Assembly: GCA_001701295.1 (NCBI GenBank)
Contig: DAAV01000076.1
Location: 19,685 to 29,304, forward strand
Length of the DNA: 9,620 nucleotides
From: Bacteroidales bacterium H10
GTDB taxonomy: Bacteria; Bacteroidota; Bacteroidia; Bacteroidales; Muribaculaceae
Direction: 5' to 3'
Under the pieces are notes generated by a model. That model had not been told where the DNA came from. It saw nothing but the letters and a program-made list of their open reading frames with translations, and searched no databases. Shown here piece by piece: positions 6,562 to 9,620 of this stretch (position 1 is the first letter of the stretch; every line of letters starts with the position of its first letter). A program made the translations under genes and the position numbers.

Positions 6562-7455
6562 TTAAACGACTCCATTCAATTTGATTTCGGGGAATTCAGA
6601 CAATCCTGCGGCAGCTTCTTCAACCGACACGAATTTGTAAATATCCAGTAGTCCCGACAGTCCTGCAAACGCCCGTTTGCGTCCGAGGTTGGATTTCACA
6701 TACCGCAGGATCCTGTTTTTCATGGAACCCCTAACCTTGAAATAGCGCTCGAACTCATCACGCGACATCATCCGGGATTTGAAATCCACGAGATCCGCCA
6801 TGTGGAAATAGCACATCACATAGTCCGTGCGGTCCATCTGTCCTTTTACAAAAGAAAGCGGCAAAAGACGGAAATATCCTCCTCCGGAGTAAGCTATGGG
6901 ACGTCCTACGAAAGGAATACGGCCCATCGTCACAGGAAATTCATTTATTTCATTTATTCCCGTATTTATGCGGCACGGACGTTCGTTTCCTGCAAAAGCC
7001 GGGAAACCGCCGAAATCTCTTGTGCCGGGAAATACAGACGCGTCATTCTTTATGCCGCACTCCGCAAGCACGTCAAATGCCCAGATATTTTTCTCTCCGA
7101 TCGAAAACGCCGGAGCCCGGTAACTTGTCACGGGCAGTCCCGAACAGTCCTGAAGAGCGGAGACGGCATCGCGTGTCTCGGAGAGAAACTCTGCGGGAGT
7201 CTGTTTGTTGACCCATTTGTGGGCCAGCGAATGACATCCTATCTCATGGCCTGCGGCGGCAATGCGTCTCACCACGCCGGGAAAATGCTCCGCCAACGCG
7301 CCGAGACAGAAAAACGTAGCCTTGACACCATGACGGTCAAGAAGTTCAAGAACACGTTCGAGCATAGAGTCATAGGCATCATATTTCCACTGCTCGCCGC
7401 CGCGGAACATCTTTTCGATATACCATTCCTCTATGTCAAAACTCAATATCTTCAT
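6562..7455 (-). CDS. NodB-type polysaccharide deacetylase with DUF3473-like C-terminal segment
   Basis: Predicted metal-dependent N- or O-deacetylase acting on a polysaccharide or its lipid-linked precursor. NodB-homology motifs are present: SFDIEEWY (5-12, D7 in the catalytic-base position), KATFFCLG (45-52), HEIGCHSLAH (70-79, H75 and H79 as metal ligands) and YRAPAFS (112-118). The downstream GGGYFRLLP (191-199) and YFHMAD (216-221, H218) resemble the DUF3473 region found in deacetylases of exosortase (XrtA/EpsH)-linked exopolysaccharide clusters, where the second motif usually reads YFHPWE. At 297 residues it is close to that subfamily. There is no signal peptide, which suggests action in the cytoplasm. 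I chose the ATG at 7455, giving MKILSFDIEEW and a 4-base gap from the ATP-grasp stop. A longer frame reaching 7551 would add 32 unrelated residues that overlap the ATP-grasp gene. Its partner ATP-grasp gene suggests that a freed amine may be re-acylated. Confidence 0.9.
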   Translation of the reverse strand: MKILSFDIEEWYIEKMFRGGEQWKYDAYDSMLERVLELLDRHGVKATFFCLGALAEHFPGVVRRIAAAGHEIGCHSLAHKWVNKQTPAEFLSETRDAVSALQDCSGLPVTSYRAPAFSIGEKNIWAFDVLAECGIKNDASVFPGTRDFGGFPAFAGNERPCRINTGINEINEFPVTMGRIPFVGRPIAYSGGGYFRLLPLSFVKGQMDRTDYVMCYFHMADLVDFKSRMMSRDEFERYFKVRGSMKNRILRYVKSNLGRKRAFAGLSGLLDIYKFVSVEEAAAGLSEFPEIKLNGVV

Positions 7456-7459
7456 GCTG

Positions 7460-8599
7460 TCAATGTATTTTTTTGCGCAGACGGCCTCCTTTAAACTCGA
7501 CTTTGTTGAAATTTGCGGCCAACGATGCGAACATGGCTCTCCAGTCGGCACATCCTCCCTCCTGATAATAGATATCTCTGCCCCACAGCCTGAACCATCC
7601 GGGACGCGACCTGAACCTGTCAGGACTGCTTATAAACCACATAAGGTCAAGGCCCAGATATCTCAATGTCTTGCCGGGCTTATATTTATAGCCGGAAACA
7701 TTCTCTCCGAGGGCATCGGCCACTATCAGGGCCGGGAAATTGATTCCCGACACATATGCCCCTCTGAGACTCGCCGGAACACGTGGATTGATCTCGATTA
7801 TTCTGAAATCGCCATCTGCTGTCTGCAATACATCAAGATCCGCGAACCCGACGTACCCGATCGCATCGAGAAGTCTCATGCAGAGATCCGCGAGTTCAGG
7901 AATATCGACCGTACGGCACATCGACGACGACCCTCCCTGAAGCGGATAATAACGTATGATCTCGAGTATGGCATAATTTATGCAACGCCCCCGGGCATCC
8001 CTGTAAAGCATCACATTGAAATATGGACGGCCACCCTCCACATATTCCTGCACGTGACATTCGCCGAAAGAGGCTGACACGCGGTCGATCACGGTGCGCA
8101 GACTATCGGGGGTCGCGACCTTTACTATTCCCCTTGCTCCGACAGAATGATTGGGTTTCACAAGGACAGGAAACCGCAGTGCCCCGATCTCGTGGTCTGC
8201 CAGACCTGCAGCCGCGATAGTTCGGGGATGAGGCAGTCCGTTGGTCTCACATATGGACATGAGACTGAGTTTGTCGGCCGCAGGCGCGAGCTGATCATAA
8301 TCGGGCACACATGCCCGACAACCGCTCTCCTCGAGAATACGAATTTTATTTTTGCTGAGAAGCGCGGCATAATTGTCGCTCATGGGGAGCACCGCATCCA
8401 CTTTATTTGACCCCAGAAACTCTATAAGAGCCTCCGGATCGTCATCATAACGCGCATCGCATCTGAAACTTATAGCAGTGGATCTGTGAGAATAGTCCGA
8501 GGCCGGAGCCCATAGCCCGACCTCGTAATCCGCATCATGAAGCGATCTTGCAGTCGAGACCGCCTGCAGTCCGCCTCCGGCCACCAATACTTTTTTCAT
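7460..8599 (-). CDS. ATP-grasp ligase, carbamoyl-phosphate-synthase-like (substrate unknown)
   Basis: A 379-residue soluble ATP-dependent ligase that should activate a carboxylate as an acyl phosphate and join it to an amine or other nucleophile. The N-terminal pre-ATP-grasp domain opens with MKKVLVAGGGLQAV, a Rossmann-like glycine-rich loop. The ATP-grasp core includes FPVLVKPNHSVGARG (143-157, with K148 and the glycine-rich loop), VQEYVEG (183-189), and GFADLDVLQ (251-259) with IIEINPRVPASLRG (267-280), where D256, E269 and N271 are the expected magnesium ligands. The site therefore looks intact. It starts 2 bases after the ketoacyl-synthase-like stop and ends 4 bases before the deacetylase start, so the three are almost certainly co-translated. 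Relatives are often annotated as carbamoyl-phosphate-synthase-like because of fold similarity, but the glutaminase partner and double-domain layout of real CarB are absent. Attachment of an amino acid or organic acid to a sugar amine is a reasonable guess, not a demonstrated role. Confidence 0.9.
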   Translation of the reverse strand: MKKVLVAGGGLQAVSTARSLHDADYEVGLWAPASDYSHRSTAISFRCDARYDDDPEALIEFLGSNKVDAVLPMSDNYAALLSKNKIRILEESGCRACVPDYDQLAPAADKLSLMSICETNGLPHPRTIAAAGLADHEIGALRFPVLVKPNHSVGARGIVKVATPDSLRTVIDRVSASFGECHVQEYVEGGRPYFNVMLYRDARGRCINYAILEIIRYYPLQGGSSSMCRTVDIPELADLCMRLLDAIGYVGFADLDVLQTADGDFRIIEINPRVPASLRGAYVSGINFPALIVADALGENVSGYKYKPGKTLRYLGLDLMWFISSPDRFRSRPGWFRLWGRDIYYQEGGCADWRAMFASLAANFNKVEFKGGRLRKKIH

Positions 8600-8601
8600 T
8601 A

Positions 8602-9620
8602 TCAGATATACTGAATGGGCGGAATAACGGCCGGGCCTACCGTGGCACTCATAGTGGCCCAGGAAAGTCCGAGTCCGAACGATGACATAAGCAGGCGGTG
8701 CGGACCGGTAGTCAGCTCATCGCGCAGACGCGTCACCATCAACGACGGTATCGAGGCGCCTCCGAGATTGCCATATTCCTCAAGATTATAGGGTACTTTC
8801 TCCACCGGAAGTTTCAGTTTTTTCACAACCCGGTCGACTATCATCTTGTTGGCCTGATGTATAAGAAAAAAATCTATGTCCTTTTCACGGTCAATTCCTT
8901 CGGCGACCATAAACTGTTCAGCCGACCGCGGAGGTTTAGAGATAGCGAAAGAAAATACATTCATGCCGTTGATAAGAGTGTGGATCGGAGCGCGGACAAT
9001 GCCGTTGCCGAAATCTTCCTCTACAAACGATTCCGGCGTAGCCGGATGGCGAAAACCTCCGTGCGGGGTCATCAGAGCCTCATAGCCTTTGCCGAACGTA
9101 TGGAAGTCCACGACAATCTCGGGCGCGGATTCATCATATTCGAGAGCGACAGCCGTGCCGCAGTCCCCGAACAGAGGAACACGGCTCTTGTCTTTCATAG
9201 AACCCATGCGCAGCGCCGTATCGCCTATGAGGAGCAACGCGCGGCGCACATTTCCAGCAGTCAGCATATTGCCGCCTACCGTAATGGCATACAGACAGCC
9301 GCAACACCCCATCGGCATATCGAGACAGAATGTGGTATCGGGAAGCCCGAGCCGGTCCTGCAGAAGACAGGATGTCGGCGGAGTCCTGTAATCGCCGGAC
9401 ACTGATTCGAATATCAGCACATCAATCGATCCGCGCTCCCAGCCGAGCTGTTCAAGAAGAGAGTCCGCGGCTTTCTCACACATGTCGGACGCGCACACGG
9501 TGTCGGGCGCGATATGACGATGGCGTATGCCAACCGTCCGGTCGAATGTCTCGACTTCTTCGGGAGTCATTATGCCCATATCGCCTGTGGCCACGACATT
9601 TTCGGGCACACAGGCGGACA
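8602..9620 (-). CDS. Ketoacyl-ACP-synthase-III-like condensing enzyme or acyltransferase, N-terminus cut by window edge
   Basis: A thiolase-fold enzyme of the FabH/KAS III family, with 338 complete codons in the window. The frame stays open to position 9620, reading SACVPENVVATGD, which corresponds to the usual start region of the family (Y/CxPexVVtN). The true ATG should therefore lie only about ten codons beyond the edge, and the in-frame GTG at 9609 is too far inside. The catalytic triad is recognisable: the cysteine in MGCCGC (first Cys after Gly, near 9304-9306), the histidine in FLIHQAN and the asparagine in YGNLGGASIPS. The C-terminal SFGLGLSW corresponds to the usual SFGGGLTW. An intact Cys-His-Asn set fits condensation with malonyl-ACP, but related proteins (CerJ-type) instead transfer acyl groups onto sugars. 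Its location in a polysaccharide operon, rather than beside fab genes, argues for making or attaching an acyl decoration. The substrate is unknown. Confidence 0.88.
   Translation of the reverse strand, partial: SACVPENVVATGDMGIMTPEEVETFDRTVGIRHRHIAPDTVCASDMCEKAADSLLEQLGWERGSIDVLIFESVSGDYRTPPTSCLLQDRLGLPDTTFCLDMPMGCCGCLYAITVGGNMLTAGNVRRALLLIGDTALRMGSMKDKSRVPLFGDCGTAVALEYDESAPEIVVDFHTFGKGYEALMTPHGGFRHPATPESFVEEDFGNGIVRAPIHTLINGMNVFSFAISKPPRSAEQFMVAEGIDREKDIDFFLIHQANKMIVDRVVKKLKLPVEKVPYNLEEYGNLGGASIPSLMVTRLRDELTTGPHRLLMSSFGLGLSWATMSATVGPAVIPPIQYI

Noticed and set aside
6561..6575. Longer start of the phosphoglycosyl transferase at the ATG at 6575
   Set aside because: It is possible, but it adds only MESFN, overlaps the deacetylase stop, and would place the GGAG preceding the ATG at 6560 inside the coding sequence. 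The start at 6560 matches the family better.
6802..7494. Plus-strand open frame of 230 codons opposite the deacetylase gene
   Set aside because: It is antisense to a gene with intact NodB motifs, and its translation has no recognisable family features.
7456..7551. N-terminal extension of the deacetylase to an upstream ATG
   Set aside because: The 32 extra residues overlap the end of the ATP-grasp gene in another frame and resemble nothing in the family; MKILSFDIEEW at 7455 is the natural start.
7460..8599. ATP-grasp gene as carbamoyl-phosphate synthase large subunit (carB)
   Set aside because: At 379 residues it has a single ATP-grasp unit, whereas CarB has two in over 1000 residues. The neighbours are polysaccharide genes and no carA is present.
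9607..9609. GTG as start codon of the KAS III-like gene
   Set aside because: The frame continues open upstream with SAC before VPENVV, and the family always has a beta strand before this motif, so the real start is beyond the window.

Overview
The window is a one-directional stretch of a surface polysaccharide (capsule or exopolysaccharide) locus. It probably comes from a gut-type Bacteroidales bacterium, perhaps of the Muribaculaceae. That assignment is inferred from the gene families, mid-range GC and weak ribosome binding sites; no rRNA or other marker gene is present. Eight genes all lie on the minus strand, so transcription runs from position 9620 towards position 1. The first and last genes are cut by the window edges.

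In transcription order they are: a ketoacyl-ACP-synthase-III-like enzyme (its N-terminal codons are beyond 9620), an ATP-grasp ligase, a NodB-type polysaccharide deacetylase with a DUF3473-like C-terminal part, a small PglC/WcfS-type phosphoglycosyl transferase, a compact metallo-beta-lactamase-fold hydrolase, a DegT/PglE/WcfR-type sugar aminotransferase, a PglF/CapD/WbpM-type membrane NDP-sugar 4,6-dehydratase, and a Wzc-type chain-length regulator/tyrosine kinase (its C-terminus is beyond position 1). Most junctions are 1 to 7 bases, as expected for one operon. Two gaps are larger: 5266-5351 before the aminotransferase and 1999-2081 before the wzc-like gene. The first holds a weak candidate promoter and a short direct repeat. 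There is no gene-free stretch longer than 86 bases.

The best-supported joint function is as follows. The dehydratase and aminotransferase turn UDP-GlcNAc into a UDP-4-amino-4,6-dideoxy-HexNAc sugar. The PglC-like enzyme loads that sugar phosphate onto undecaprenyl phosphate, starting the repeat unit. The Wzc-like protein later controls polymer length and export. The three genes at the 9620 side look like a modification set: acyl or condensation chemistry, a carboxylate ligase, and a deacetylase that can expose an amine. Their exact substrates cannot be read from the sequence. No glycosyltransferase of the polymerising type, flippase (Wzx), polymerase (Wzy), export porin (Wza) or sugar N-acetyltransferase is in the window; these would have to lie outside it.

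No RNA genes, CRISPR arrays, insertion sequences or att sites were recognised.
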